Part shown: positions 43,018-51,838 of the stretch, in pieces
Layout of the letters: each line of letters opens with the position of its first letter
Position numbering within the stretch: the first letter of the stretch is position 1
Assembly (NCBI RefSeq): GCF_020735385.1
Contig: NZ_CP085953.1
Coordinates: forward strand, 930,001-994,000
Reading direction: 5' to 3'
DNA length: 64,000 bases
Origin: Granulicatella elegans
Lineage (GTDB): Bacteria; Bacillota; Bacilli; Lactobacillales; Aerococcaceae
Notes under the pieces: model-generated
Databases searched by the model: none
Seen by the model: the letters and a program-made list of their open reading frames with translations, nothing else
Told to the model about the DNA's origin: nothing
Translations under genes and position numbers: made by a program

Positions 43018-43837
43018 GTACTCAAAAACAAAAAACAAGATGCTGAATGGGGTTGCTTAAAGAAGAAAGTAAACAGGAAAAGATGATGCTAGAATGGGCA
43101 AAAAAACGTGTGCTACAAGCTTGTGGCATCATATAATGTATTTATTCATTTCTAATCAATAAGGCTCAAATAGAGCAGAAAATAAGCTAATATGAACGAG
43201 TTAGAAAGTTATAAAGCTTTGCTGTCAGAAGCTAACTGACTGGTGCTATTCAATCGTCCTAGCTATCTATGATGCAAGCTTAGTAAGATAAAAGGTAAGA
43301 GGGAAAACATTATGGATAACAAAGGGCAGACCACAAAGGCAAGCTAGCTAGTGTGTAGGCAAAGAGTGTTAGAAATGGAATATTAAAGCGTGAGATGATG
43401 CATATAGAACAGCATCTGAATGTAGTTTGAATATAGAATATAATCTAATAAGCACAACTTTGCTGACAATCAACGTGTGAAAAGCACTGGAAGAACAAGA
43501 GGACTTTAAGAGAAAGAAGAAGATGAATAAACTTGCTGTGTGTTCTATTGAGTAAGAAGGAACAAAAGATGATGCTAGCGAGCAAGGAAGAAGATGCTAA
43601 AAGAGTTAAACAATCAACTAAACAAACAATCTTTCAAGAGTAAATGATATAATCATTAAGCAAGAGGACACTAATACAAGCCAAATAAACCTACTAGATG
43701 AAGGGATAGGGGGACAGTATAGGCATACCCCATAGGGAAATCACGAAAGGAAAAGGGTACAAAAGACCGCGCCCCCCATTTGTGTATACAAACTCCCCTT
43801 AATTTTTAGGCATACCTAATAATAAGCAAATAAAAAA
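43018..43837. other. Noncoding or decayed right part of the element
   Basis: About 820 bp without any frame of 60 codons. It is purine-rich on the plus strand and repeats AGATGATGC at 43081, 43393 and 43567 and GATGCT at 43039, 43085, 43571 and 43593. A 29-aa frame at 43047-43136 (MGLLKEESKQEK...) has no ribosome site. I see no RNA gene I can name. Confidence 0.5.
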
Positions 43838-43866
43838 CACCTTACAAAGCAAGGTGCTATTTTTTC
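43838..43866. terminator. Hairpin near the right end of the element
   Basis: CACCTT (43838-43843) pairs with AAGGTG (43851-43856), then TATTTTTTC. Confidence 0.65.
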
Positions 43867-43868
43867 AT

Positions 43869-43886
43869 CTTAACCATAGGGGTGTT
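43869..43886. repeat. Element-specific motif, copy 3 (inverted)
   Basis: On the minus strand AACACCCCTATGGTTAAG, matching copies 1 and 2 in the core ACCCCTATGGT. Confidence 0.45.
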
Positions 43887-43902
43887 ATTTTTTTCTTAAT
43901 AA

Positions 43903-43937
43903 ATATCTTTAGAAATGTCTTTAGAGAACTCTTTAGA
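43903..43937. repeat. Three 12-bp-spaced TCTTTAGA repeats near attR (integrase arm sites?)
   Basis: TCTTTAGA at 43906-43913, 43918-43925 and 43930-43937, in the same orientation and spacing as the pair at attL. Confidence 0.65.
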
Positions 43938-44032
43938 TAAAATGGAATAAAATGCATAAAATCCGATGTTACAAAAGTCTAAAACGTTGATTTTAAGGCT
44001 TTTTCAATTAAATCTTAAATTGTAGAAGTTGC

Positions 44033-44104
44033 CCCGCCGGCTCCATTTTTTACGATGAATAAGGCTTAGAAACGTTGATTTTTCAATATTTCTAAGCCTT
44101 TGTT
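44033..44104 (+). repeat. attR: 72-bp direct repeat
   Basis: Exact copy of 35284-35355, including the tmRNA 3' bases CCCGCCGGCTCCA and the terminator hairpin. Marks the right junction of the element; the sequence before it is not tmRNA. Confidence 0.97.
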
Positions 44105-44290
44105 AATTTTTTGAAATAGTAAAAAAAAGGATTTATATCAATTTTAGTAGCAATCATTCTAAATGAGGAACCTTGTACAATACTTAATTAAATTTCAATA
44201 CGATCAGATAGAGTTAAATGATTGTGTTTCATATTTCTGTCTCATCATTTGTCCCATACTTAATTTTACCGTAAAATGTAGTCTCATACT

Positions 44291-44321
44291 AACTTCTAGT
44301 TTTGATATTTAACTAGAAGTT
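44291..44321. repeat. Perfect 11-bp inverted repeat
   Basis: AACTTCTAGTT (44291-44301) mirrored at 44311-44321, 9-base loop. It lies in about 285 bp after attR that show no gene. Could be a relic terminator or operator. Confidence 0.5.
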
Positions 44322-44389
44322 ACTTTGAAACTTTACGAAAAATAAGTGGTTTGTAGTAAAAGATGGTCTGATACTCATAAAAGTAGTAT

Positions 44390-44593
44390 AATTCATACGA
44401 AAAAATAGATAATATATCAATTAGTATTAAAGTAAGAGGTACAGTTAGAGTTAAACAAGGAAGTACGATAACTAATGTTATTGATCGAAAAGATGTGAGA
44501 AGACAAATAGATGATATTCGTAGACTTACTACACAATTTAGGGCTAGAATTACATTGGTATTAGCATCCAGAAGTTGGGGAAGTAGAATTTAA
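44390..44593 (+). pseudogene. C-terminal gene fragment (unknown, toxin-like tail)
   Basis: 67 codons ending at TAA 44591-44593 with no start codon: NSYEKIDNISISIKVRGTV, then DRKDVRRQIDDIRRLTTQF. It has clear protein composition, rich in Arg. Followed 18 bp later by a tiny gene of the kind often found beside toxins. Likely the truncated 3' end of a larger gene. Confidence 0.4.
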
Positions 44594-44611
44594 AGTTAAG
44601 AGGTTTTTACA

Positions 44612-44773
44612 ATGAAAGTAGTATATTTAGGGCCTTCAGAACCACATACTCTTGATAACGGAAAGGAATATGAAGTGATTTCTGAGGAATATGGATGGTA
44701 TAGAATAATAGATAAATCAGGAGAAGATTATCTATATCCTAAAGAAGAATTTAAAATTGTAGAAGATATGTAA
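44612..44773 (+). CDS. 53-aa protein, paralogue of 45061-45243
   Basis: Begins MKVVYLGPSEPHTLDNGKEY and shares with the protein at 45061 the pattern MKVxYxG, L-N-x-K-x-YEVIS, YRIIDKSxED and an FxIVE end. SH3-like small beta fold is likely. AAGAGG ribosome site. Function not known; position after a gene fragment suggests an immunity-type or orphan accessory gene. Confidence 0.6.
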   Translation: MKVVYLGPSEPHTLDNGKEYEVISEEYGWYRIIDKSGEDYLYPKEEFKIVEDM

Positions 44774-44815
44774 TTTTTTAACAACTAGATGTTAAAAAAC
44801 AGAAAGGACTAATGA

Positions 44816-44875
44816 ATGGCAAGAAAGAAATATGGAAATCAATTTCCTACTCAAGAAGTCATTCTACCTTATTAG
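44816..44875 (+). pseudogene. Probable phage terminase large-subunit N-terminus, truncated to 19 aa
   Basis: MARKKYGNQFPTQEVILPY followed by TAG, with AAAGGA before the ATG. The pattern (K/R)YGNQxPTQxVxLPY is typical of the first residues of phage terminase large subunits. No continuation is present, so this is a remnant of a prophage or helper-related insertion. Confidence 0.5.
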
Positions 44876-44904
44876 GCACTTAACAATCGTTAGGTACTTT
44901 TTTA
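44874..44904 (+). terminator. Hairpin after the terminase fragment
   Basis: AGGCACTTAAC and GTTAGGTACTT form an imperfect stem followed by a T-run. The remaining 150 bp to the next gene hold a 33-codon startless frame (VVGIVVLDDNSKFLEK), possibly another fragment. Confidence 0.5.
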
Positions 44905-45060
44905 TGCTTAATAAATAAAAAATACGAAACTAAAAATTAGAATTTATGTGATAGAAGTTGTAGGTATTGTTGTTTTGGATGATAATAGTAAATTTTTGGA
45001 AAAGCAGAAGTGCATAAGTCAATATTCTGAAGTATAATTTGAGTTGAGAAGGTGGTTTGA

Positions 45061-45243
45061 ATGAAAGTTAAATATAAAGGTGAATCAACATCGTATGGAT
45101 TAGAAAATGATAAAATCTATGAAGTAATATCCATCGAAAAAATTTTTTACAGAATTATTGATAAATCAAATGAAGATTTTTTATATTCTCCAGATTATTT
45201 TGAAATAGTGGAGAAAGCACCGATTCCTTTAATAATTAAATAA
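45061..45243 (+). CDS. 60-aa protein, paralogue of 44612-44773
   Basis: Begins MKVKYKGESTSYGLENDKIY; shares YEVIS, YRIIDKS and FEIVE with its paralogue 290 bp upstream. GAAGGTGG ribosome site. The two copies, separated by phage debris, suggest repeated insertion at this site. Confidence 0.65.
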   Translation: MKVKYKGESTSYGLENDKIYEVISIEKIFYRIIDKSNEDFLYSPDYFEIVEKAPIPLIIK

Positions 45244-45279
45244 ATAGCTCAAAAGAAATATAGATTTATCTGAACTTCT

Positions 45280-45873
45280 TTATACATTTGAAAGAGATTT
45301 TATAATATTATTTATTTTACTAAGTGTTCTTTTGTATATAAAAAGGACACATAAAGAAAGCATTGGCTGCAGAGATAAGAATATTGAAAAACAATCACTT
45401 CTGCTGTCTCCAGATGCAGATACATTTTTATAAATAGGAACAATAAATGGGATGCTATCCCTTGTTTTAAAATCCCATTATTTATGATTATGAGCACAAC
45501 AATTTCTCAAATCATTTATACAATGCAATACTATATCTACAGTATTAGCATCTAACTTTGTATAAGTTGAATCTTTTGTATTATTATACATATATTCATA
45601 TAAACGTTTTGCTACATCGTTACGTACTTTAGCGTCAGAATGAATATACATATATTTCACAGTACCTAAATCCAATTCGTTTATAATAACCCATAAAGGA
45701 ACAGTTTTATATTGATTGATGTGATGTTTAATGGAGTTATCATTTTTTGAATTTTTCATTTTCATAATTATTTGAGAAATAGAAGATAATGTTCGATGTA
45801 TTTCTAGAGTGCTTTCTGAATTATACGATTCAGTTTTTAGATAATCATATTTATTTGGATATCTCTCTATCAA
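45280..45873 (-). pseudogene. Abi-family (Abi_2/AbiD/F-like) abortive-infection pseudogene
   Basis: Minus-strand frame. The first part (45478-45873) has VPLWVIINELDLGTVKYMY and LRNCCAHNH, the Abi_2 signature (the RNxxAHH-like motif). An in-frame TAA at 45478-45480 interrupts it, and the same frame continues to a stop at 45280 with WDFKTRDSIPFIVPIY, which is normal Abi C-terminal sequence. The N-terminus is also missing; the frame is open upstream without a start. So one nonsense mutation plus a 5' truncation. Confidence 0.7.
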
Positions 45874-45916
45874 AAAAACGGTTTTTATACCGCTTTTATT
45901 TACCTGAAACCAACAA

Positions 45917-45958
45917 AAAGAAGCAAAGAAATATACTCAAACATTTCTTTGCTTCTTT
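45917..45958. terminator. Bidirectional terminator at the edge of the core genome
   Basis: AAAGAAGCAAAGAAAT (45917-45932) is a perfect inverted repeat of 45943-45958. It ends the murT-gatD transcript on the minus strand, which continues into TTTTTG. Confidence 0.85.
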
Positions 45959-45962
45959 ATTC

Positions 45963-46622
45963 TTAATGTTGTTTCTTTAATTGTCGTTGTGCGGCTAATT
46001 CAATCATACGATCAGCGAGGTGTTGGTTTCGAACGAGCAGTGGTCCATGGAAGTATGAGCAGAAGACATTTCTGTAATGCACACCTTCTGTTTTATCTTC
46101 GTCATTATTTCCATTTCCGCTAGTGACGGTACCTAATGGTTTAAGTCCTTTGCAGAGATAGGTTCTTCCGATGTGGTTTTCGTAACCAACATATGTTTCT
46201 CCTGTTTCTTCATCGTAAATTGTAATATCTCCGATAAATCGGTGGTCAAATTGACCATTTGTATAGCAATCAATGGCTCCAATTCCATCTAATTTTTCAC
46301 CGGCCGCATTGATGTAGTAACGTCCTAATAATTGGAAGCCACCGCAAATTCCTAAAAAAACGCCATCGTCTTCGATGAAGTGAATTAAGTCGTTTTTTTT
46401 AGATTGTAAGTCTTTGGCAACGATGGTTTGTTCATAGTCTTGTCCACCACCGAACATGACGATGTCAAAGTCTTCAGGATTAAATGGGTCTCCTAAACTA
46501 ATCAATGTCGTTTCGACCTCATAGCCTAGCTTTTTGGCGCGATATTGGAGCATTAGTAGATTCCCATTATCTCCATAAGTATTCATTAAATTTCCGTATA
46601 AATGACAAATTCTGATTTTCAT
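45963..46622 (-). CDS. gatD: Lipid II isoglutaminyl synthase, glutaminase subunit GatD
   Basis: With MurT amidates the D-glutamate of lipid II. 219 aa; CobB/CobQ-like glutaminase with the active cysteine in [10 protein letters not shown] near residue 94 and the catalytic His in CSYFHGPLL near 190. Its start overlaps the murT stop by 4 bases. Confidence 0.95.
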   Translation of the reverse strand: MKIRICHLYGNLMNTYGDNGNLLMLQYRAKKLGYEVETTLISLGDPFNPEDFDIVMFGGGQDYEQTIVAKDLQSKKNDLIHFIEDDGVFLGICGGFQLLGRYYINAAGEKLDGIGAIDCYTNGQFDHRFIGDITIYDEETGETYVGYENHIGRTYLCKGLKPLGTVTSGNGNNDEDKTEGVHYRNVFCSYFHGPLLVRNQHLADRMIELAAQRQLKKQH

Positions 46623-47962
46623 GAAGTCATTCCCTCTTTCAAGTAACCGTGTTTCGCTAAGTCTTTACGGAGTTGTAATAATGCCGTATACGTTGCTAAA
46701 ATATTAATTTTTTTCGTTGGTACTGATTTTAATTTTTCAATTAAGGCATCATTGTTTTCTGTTTTTGTGAGAGTTGTAAATCCTGCAACTTCCATTCGAG
46801 TTTCTAAGTCATCAACTCGAAGTCCGCCAATGTATGTTTTTTTTGGAGTAAGTTTTGCGAGTTCTTCAAATTCACCATCCCAGATCCAACTAATATCTTG
46901 TCCATCTGCATAATTATCGTTTAATAAGACAGCCAGTGAAAAATCTTCTTTTTCATAGCCAAGTAGTTGGATAATTTGGTTAAATCCTACTGGATTTTTA
47001 ATTAAATTAATCATGACTTCTTTGTCTTCAAATGTAAAGGTTTCTTGACGACCGAAGACTCTTTGCGCTTGTCCAAATCCTGCTTGGATTTCTTCAGGAG
47101 TTAAGCCAAAAAATCTAGCAGCAGCATAGGCACTTAGTGCATTATAAATATTATAAAGTCCTCCAATTGGAAGTGAAAAATCAAATCCATCAATTTTGAA
47201 AGAAGATTTTGTCAGAGATAATTCTGTTAATTCTGTGACCGCATAGTCTAATTCAGGGCGTTTGAAATCTCCGTTTGGGCAGTAGTATTTTCCTAAATTA
47301 CTATATGTAATAAAATGATATTGTAAAATGGAATGGCAATGTGGACATAAAATACCGTCCGTATTGTAGTGTGCTTGATAGTGACCATCTTCTGCATGAT
47401 CAAATCCAAAATACAGTCTTGGATTTGGAAGAGTATCACTATTGAAAATTGGTGCATCTCCATTTGATAGAATAGTAGCCTCAGGAGCAAAGCTTGCACC
47501 GTCTAACATATATTGGTAAGTTGTATAAATTTCGCCGAAACGATCCATTTGATCACGGAAAATATTTGTAAATACGAATAATTTTGGTTGAATAAATGGT
47601 GTAATATGTTTAATCGTTGCTTCGTCTACTTCTAATACAGCAATATTTTTTTCACCTTTAACAGGTGTATGATTTAAAAAAGTAGAAACAATTCCTTGTG
47701 TTAAATTTGCTCCTGTTGGATTTGTTAAAATATTGGGGTATTTTTGTTTTAATAATTGAACGATTAAAGAAGTCGTTAATGTCTTTCCATTTGTCCCACT
47801 AACAATAATGACTTCATAATGGTCTGATAAATGTTTTAAAATATGTGGATCAATAGCATGAGCTACTTTTCCTGGGAAGCTACTTCCACCATTTGTAAAA
47901 GTTTGAAGTGCCCAGCGAGTTAATTTCCCCGCTTCAATAGCAAATTTGGTACGTATATTCAC
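46619..47962 (-). CDS. murT: Lipid II isoglutaminyl synthase, subunit MurT
   Basis: Mur-ligase-like ATPase subunit, 447 aa; P-loop GTNGKT near residue 57, and a zinc-ribbon insertion with cysteines in CPHCHS and YYCPNGD near 205-225. C-terminal DUF1727-like domain. First gene of the two-gene minus-strand operon, divergent from tdk. Confidence 0.95.
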   Translation of the reverse strand: MNIRTKFAIEAGKLTRWALQTFTNGGSSFPGKVAHAIDPHILKHLSDHYEVIIVSGTNGKTLTTSLIVQLLKQKYPNILTNPTGANLTQGIVSTFLNHTPVKGEKNIAVLEVDEATIKHITPFIQPKLFVFTNIFRDQMDRFGEIYTTYQYMLDGASFAPEATILSNGDAPIFNSDTLPNPRLYFGFDHAEDGHYQAHYNTDGILCPHCHSILQYHFITYSNLGKYYCPNGDFKRPELDYAVTELTELSLTKSSFKIDGFDFSLPIGGLYNIYNALSAYAAARFFGLTPEEIQAGFGQAQRVFGRQETFTFEDKEVMINLIKNPVGFNQIIQLLGYEKEDFSLAVLLNDNYADGQDISWIWDGEFEELAKLTPKKTYIGGLRVDDLETRMEVAGFTTLTKTENNDALIEKLKSVPTKKINILATYTALLQLRKDLAKHGYLKEGMTS

Positions 47963-48180
47963 GAAACGTGCATCCTTTCAAAAAATATTCGTCTTTATTG
48001 TAGCATAAAATGACTGAAAAGGAATACAATTCGCTTGTTTTCTAATTAAGAAATGAATAAGAATTTGTTTGGAATTATATGAAAAAGTTCATAGTGCTTT
48101 TTTATAGTTTTTCGTTGCACAACTTTCGATATTATCGTAAGATGTTAAGGGAATATGAAAAGTGTCAGGAGGTTAAAATT

Positions 48181-48759
48181 GTGGCACAATTATTTTTTAA
48201 ATACGGTGCAATGAATAGTGGAAAGTCGATTGAAATTTTAAAAGTTGCTCATAATTATGAAGAACAAAATAAATCTGTATTATTATTTACCAGTGCAATC
48301 GATGATCGTGATGAAGTAGGATATGTTTCTAGTCGTATTGGAATTCGAAGACAAGCGATTCCGATTTATGATGCAACAGATATTATTTCCATTGTAAAAG
48401 AACAAGAGGTAAAACCTGCTTGTATTTTAATTGATGAGTCTCAATTTTTAAGTAGAGAACATATTTTAGATTTAGCACATATAGTAGATATTTTGGATAT
48501 TCCAGTAATGGCTTTTGGCTTAAAAAATGATTTCCAAAATGAATTATTTACCGGCTCTAAATATTTATTATTATATGCTGATAAAATTGAGGAAATTAAA
48601 ACGATTTGCTGGTACTGCCATAAAAAGGCAAGTATGAATATGCGTGTTGTAGATGGAAAACCTGTTTATACAGGTGAACAAATTCAAATTGGTGGGAATG
48701 AATCGTATTATCCCGTATGCCGTTATCATTATTCACACCCAGGTAAAGAAAGATCTTAA
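48181..48759 (+). CDS. tdk: Thymidine kinase
   Basis: Salvage enzyme, 192 aa from GTG 48181, which follows CAGGAGGTT; a longer frame from 48079 has no ribosome site. P-loop [11 protein letters not shown] near residue 7, DESQFL near 84, and zinc cysteines in CWYCHKK and a later VCRYH. Eleven bases before prfA. Confidence 0.93.
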   Translation: MAQLFFKYGAMNSGKSIEILKVAHNYEEQNKSVLLFTSAIDDRDEVGYVSSRIGIRRQAIPIYDATDIISIVKEQEVKPACILIDESQFLSREHILDLAHIVDILDIPVMAFGLKNDFQNELFTGSKYLLLYADKIEEIKTICWYCHKKASMNMRVVDGKPVYTGEQIQIGGNESYYPVCRYHYSHPGKERS

Positions 48760-48769
48760 GGAGGAAATT

Positions 48770-49849
48770 ATGTTTGATCAATTAGATAGTTTTATTATTC
48801 GCTATGATGAGTTATCTGAGTTATTAAGTGACCCAGATGTTATTAGCGACACAAAACGTTTCATGGAATTAACAAAAGAAGAGTCTAATTTGCGTCCGAA
48901 AGTTGAAACTTTTAAACGTTATCAGCAAGTAGTGGAAGAAATTGGCGATACAGAAGAAATGTTAGGAGAAGGCTTAGATAGTGAAATGGCTGAAATGGCT
49001 AAAGAAGAATTAGCTTCTCTTAAAAAAGAAAAAGTAGAATTAGAAGAAAAAATTAAATTCTTATTATTACCAGAAGATCCAAATGATGGTAAAAACATTA
49101 TTATGGAAATTCGTGGGGCTGCTGGTGGAGATGAAGCAGCATTATTTGCGGGAGATTTATTATCCATGTACCAAAAATATGCTGAGTCACAAGGTTGGCG
49201 TGTAGAAGTGATGGATGCTAACATTACAGGTATCGGTGGATATAAAGAAGTTATTTTAATGATTACAGGGGATAATGTATTCTCAAAATTAAAATATGAA
49301 TCAGGAGCTCATCGTGTGCAACGTGTTCCTTCAACAGAATCACAAGGGCGTGTTCATACATCAACTGCAACAGTTGTAGTGATGCCTGAAGCTGAAGAAG
49401 TAGAGATTGAATTAGAAGATAAAGATATTCGTGTAGATATTTATCATGCTTCTGGTGCGGGTGGACAACACGTTAATAAAACAGCTTCTGCCGTTCGCTT
49501 AACTCACTTACCAACAGGTATTGTCGTAGCCATGCAAGATGAACGTTCTCAATTAAAAAATAGAGAGAAAGCGATGAAAGTATTACGTGCTCGTGTCTAC
49601 GATAAAATCTCTCAAGAAGCTCAATCAGAATATGATGCAAATAGAAAATCTGCCGTTGGTACAGGGGATCGTTCAGAACGTATTCGTACATACAATTTCC
49701 CTCAAAACCGTGTGACAGATCACCGAATTGGATTAACGTTACAAAAATTAGACCAAGTTCTTGCAGGAAAAATTGATGAAATTGTCGATGCATTAATTTT
49801 ATACGATCACACTGAAAAATTGGAGCAATTAAATAATGGAAATAACTAA
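48770..49849 (+). CDS. prfA: Peptide chain release factor 1
   Basis: Recognises UAA and UAG. 359 aa; GGQ in [18 protein letters not shown] near residue 233. The frame extends upstream in tdk but AAGGAGG fixes ATG 48770. It overlaps prmC by 14 bases, a typical pair since PrmC methylates the GGQ glutamine. Confidence 0.96.
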   Translation: MFDQLDSFIIRYDELSELLSDPDVISDTKRFMELTKEESNLRPKVETFKRYQQVVEEIGDTEEMLGEGLDSEMAEMAKEELASLKKEKVELEEKIKFLLLPEDPNDGKNIIMEIRGAAGGDEAALFAGDLLSMYQKYAESQGWRVEVMDANITGIGGYKEVILMITGDNVFSKLKYESGAHRVQRVPSTESQGRVHTSTATVVVMPEAEEVEIELEDKDIRVDIYHASGAGGQHVNKTASAVRLTHLPTGIVVAMQDERSQLKNREKAMKVLRARVYDKISQEAQSEYDANRKSAVGTGDRSERIRTYNFPQNRVTDHRIGLTLQKLDQVLAGKIDEIVDALILYDHTEKLEQLNNGNN

Positions 49850-50711
49850 TCCAACGAATCAGGAAGTCCTAGTTAGGGCTTCTTGTTTTTTACAAGAAAG
49901 ACAACCTTCTTTTTCGAAAGAAGATTGTGAATGGTATGCTCGCCAATTAAGCTTATATTTGAATCAGTGGACGATGACAGAGTTACTCATTCATTTGAAT
50001 CAGCCTGCAGTAATTGGATTATGGGGAAAGATGGAACCACTACTCATTCGTTTATCAAATTTTGAACCATTGCAATATATTACAAAGCAAGCTGAGTTTT
50101 ATGGACGAGAATTTATTGTGAGCCCTGACACTTTAATTCCAAGACCTGAGACAGAAGAATTAGTTGAAAAAATTATTGTCTTTTTAACTGAACATTCTAG
50201 TGGAAAAGTGTTAGAAATTGGAGTAGGGACAGGTTGTATCATTCATACATTAGCTTTAGAATGTCCTGGATTTTCTTATCAAGGTGTGGATATTTCAGAA
50301 GGAGCGCTTGAAGTTGCTAAGAAAAATCAAGAGAAATATCAGATAGAAAATGTTTCTTTATATCGAAGCGATGTATTTCAAGAAGTTTCTCCTCAAAAAT
50401 TTGTATGTATGATTAGTAATCCTCCTTATATTGATGTTTTAGAGAAAAATGTGATGGATGAATCGGTTTTACGCTTTGAACCAGAAGTAGCTCTTTTTGC
50501 AGAAGATAAGGGGTTAGCGATTTACCGTAATATTGCAGAACATTTAGAAACTTATTTATTAGAGGAAGGTCAAGCCTTTTTTGAAATTGGATTCCAGCAA
50601 GGAAAAGTTGTTCAGCAATTATTTAAACAGTATTGTCCAAATCGAAAAGTGAGTATTCATAAAGATTTATCAGGAAATGACCGAATGATTATTGTAGGAA
50701 GGAGGAGGTAA
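49836..50711 (+). CDS. prmC: Release factor glutamine methyltransferase
   Basis: Methylates the GGQ glutamine of release factors. 291 aa; SAM loop [12 protein letters not shown] near 123 and NPPYI near 196. Starts inside the end of prfA; ribosome site TTGGAG in prfA. Confidence 0.94.
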   Translation: MEITNPTNQEVLVRASCFLQERQPSFSKEDCEWYARQLSLYLNQWTMTELLIHLNQPAVIGLWGKMEPLLIRLSNFEPLQYITKQAEFYGREFIVSPDTLIPRPETEELVEKIIVFLTEHSSGKVLEIGVGTGCIIHTLALECPGFSYQGVDISEGALEVAKKNQEKYQIENVSLYRSDVFQEVSPQKFVCMISNPPYIDVLEKNVMDESVLRFEPEVALFAEDKGLAIYRNIAEHLETYLLEEGQAFFEIGFQQGKVVQQLFKQYCPNRKVSIHKDLSGNDRMIIVGRRR

Positions 50712-50712
50712 C

Positions 50713-51738
50713 ATGAAAACAAAAATTTTTCATCAAGAAACATTAGACAAAGCAGCTTTTTTATTGAAAGAAGGAGAAGTTGTCGCTTTTCCAACAGAAA
50801 CGGTGTATGGATTAGGAGCGATTGCAACAAGCCAAGAGGCGGTCTTAAAAGTATTTGAAGCAAAGGGCAGACCAAGTGATAATCCATTAATTGTTCATGT
50901 TCATTCTGTAGACCAAGTCATGGATACCGTTGAAGAATTTCCAGAAAGTGCAAAATTATTAGCGAAACATTTCTGGCCAGGGCCATTAACGATGATTTTA
51001 AAAGCGAAACCTGGTATTTATGCACCTGCATTATCAGCTGGACTACCTACTGTATCATTTAGAATGCCAAATCATGAGTTGACATTATCATTAATTGAAC
51101 AAGTTGGAGTTCCATTAGTGGGTCCAAGCGCCAATCAATCGACAAAACCAAGTCCGACAAGAGTTCAACATGTGACGGAAGATATGGATGGAAGAATTGC
51201 GGGTATCGTAGATGGTGGAGATACAAGTGTAGGCGTTGAATCTACAGTAATTGATTTAACAAATGAAGAAGGTCCCGTTATTCTACGACCTGGAGTCATT
51301 ACAAAAGAAGAAATTGAACCAATTATCGGGCCATTAGTGGAATATATGAAAACAACAACGGGGGAAAAAGTAATTCCTAAATCTCCAGGGATGAAATATC
51401 GTCACTATGCTCCAACTACCCCTGTCGTTGTGGTGGAAGGTTCTTTAGAGTTTTGGCATCAATTGATTGAAGAATATCAAGCAAAAGGTGAAAAAGTTGC
51501 AGTTATGGCATCGGATGATATTTTAGATGCAGTGAGTTCAACTGTAAATGAGTCTTATTCATTAGGCAAAAAAGATTCAGTTGCAGATATGAATCATCAT
51601 TTATTTCATGCATTGCGCTCGTTAGATCATACCGATGCGACTATTATTTTAGCGCAAGCAAGTGTCAAAAAGGGCGCGGGATTAGCGTATATGAATCGCT
51701 TAGAAAAAGCGTCTAGTAGTACTAAAAAAGAAAGATAG
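50713..51738 (+). CDS. L-threonylcarbamoyladenylate synthase (Sua5/YwlC)
   Basis: Forms threonylcarbamoyl-AMP for the t6A37 tRNA modification. 341 aa, the long Sua5 form: YrdC domain with FPTETVYGLGA near 27 and KGRPSDNPL near 56, then a C-terminal Sua5 domain after SPGMKYRHYAP. GGAGGAGG ribosome site overlaps the prmC end. Confidence 0.93.
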   Translation: MKTKIFHQETLDKAAFLLKEGEVVAFPTETVYGLGAIATSQEAVLKVFEAKGRPSDNPLIVHVHSVDQVMDTVEEFPESAKLLAKHFWPGPLTMILKAKPGIYAPALSAGLPTVSFRMPNHELTLSLIEQVGVPLVGPSANQSTKPSPTRVQHVTEDMDGRIAGIVDGGDTSVGVESTVIDLTNEEGPVILRPGVITKEEIEPIIGPLVEYMKTTTGEKVIPKSPGMKYRHYAPTTPVVVVEGSLEFWHQLIEEYQAKGEKVAVMASDDILDAVSSTVNESYSLGKKDSVADMNHHLFHALRSLDHTDATIILAQASVKKGAGLAYMNRLEKASSSTKKER

Positions 51739-51838
51739 AATAATGTTCTAGTATAGTGGAACACAAAAGTTACTAATTTTGATGATACTGTTAAACTATG
51801 TTAGAATAATTCTATAGAAGAAAAAAGGAGTGAAGCCA

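Larger units (their letters stand above)
35284..44104. mobile_element. Integrated phage-satellite-like (PICI-like) element at ssrA, 8.8 kb
   Basis: Bounded by a perfect 72-bp direct repeat. Order: integrase (minus, next to attL), CI-like repressor (minus), Cro-like (plus), small regulators, excisionase-like protein, P4-type primase-helicase, iteron origin, one unknown gene, a 0.8-kb noncoding stretch, attR. No capsid, tail, lysis, relaxase or resistance gene is present. int-regulator divergence plus pri and ori is the plan of Gram-positive phage-inducible chromosomal islands. Other possibilities are a decayed prophage or an integrated plasmid; the intact int and primase argue against simple decay. 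Confidence 0.85.

Noticed and set aside
35284-44104. Element considered as an integrative conjugative element
   Set aside because: No relaxase, coupling protein or type IV secretion genes are present; the replication module is P4-type.
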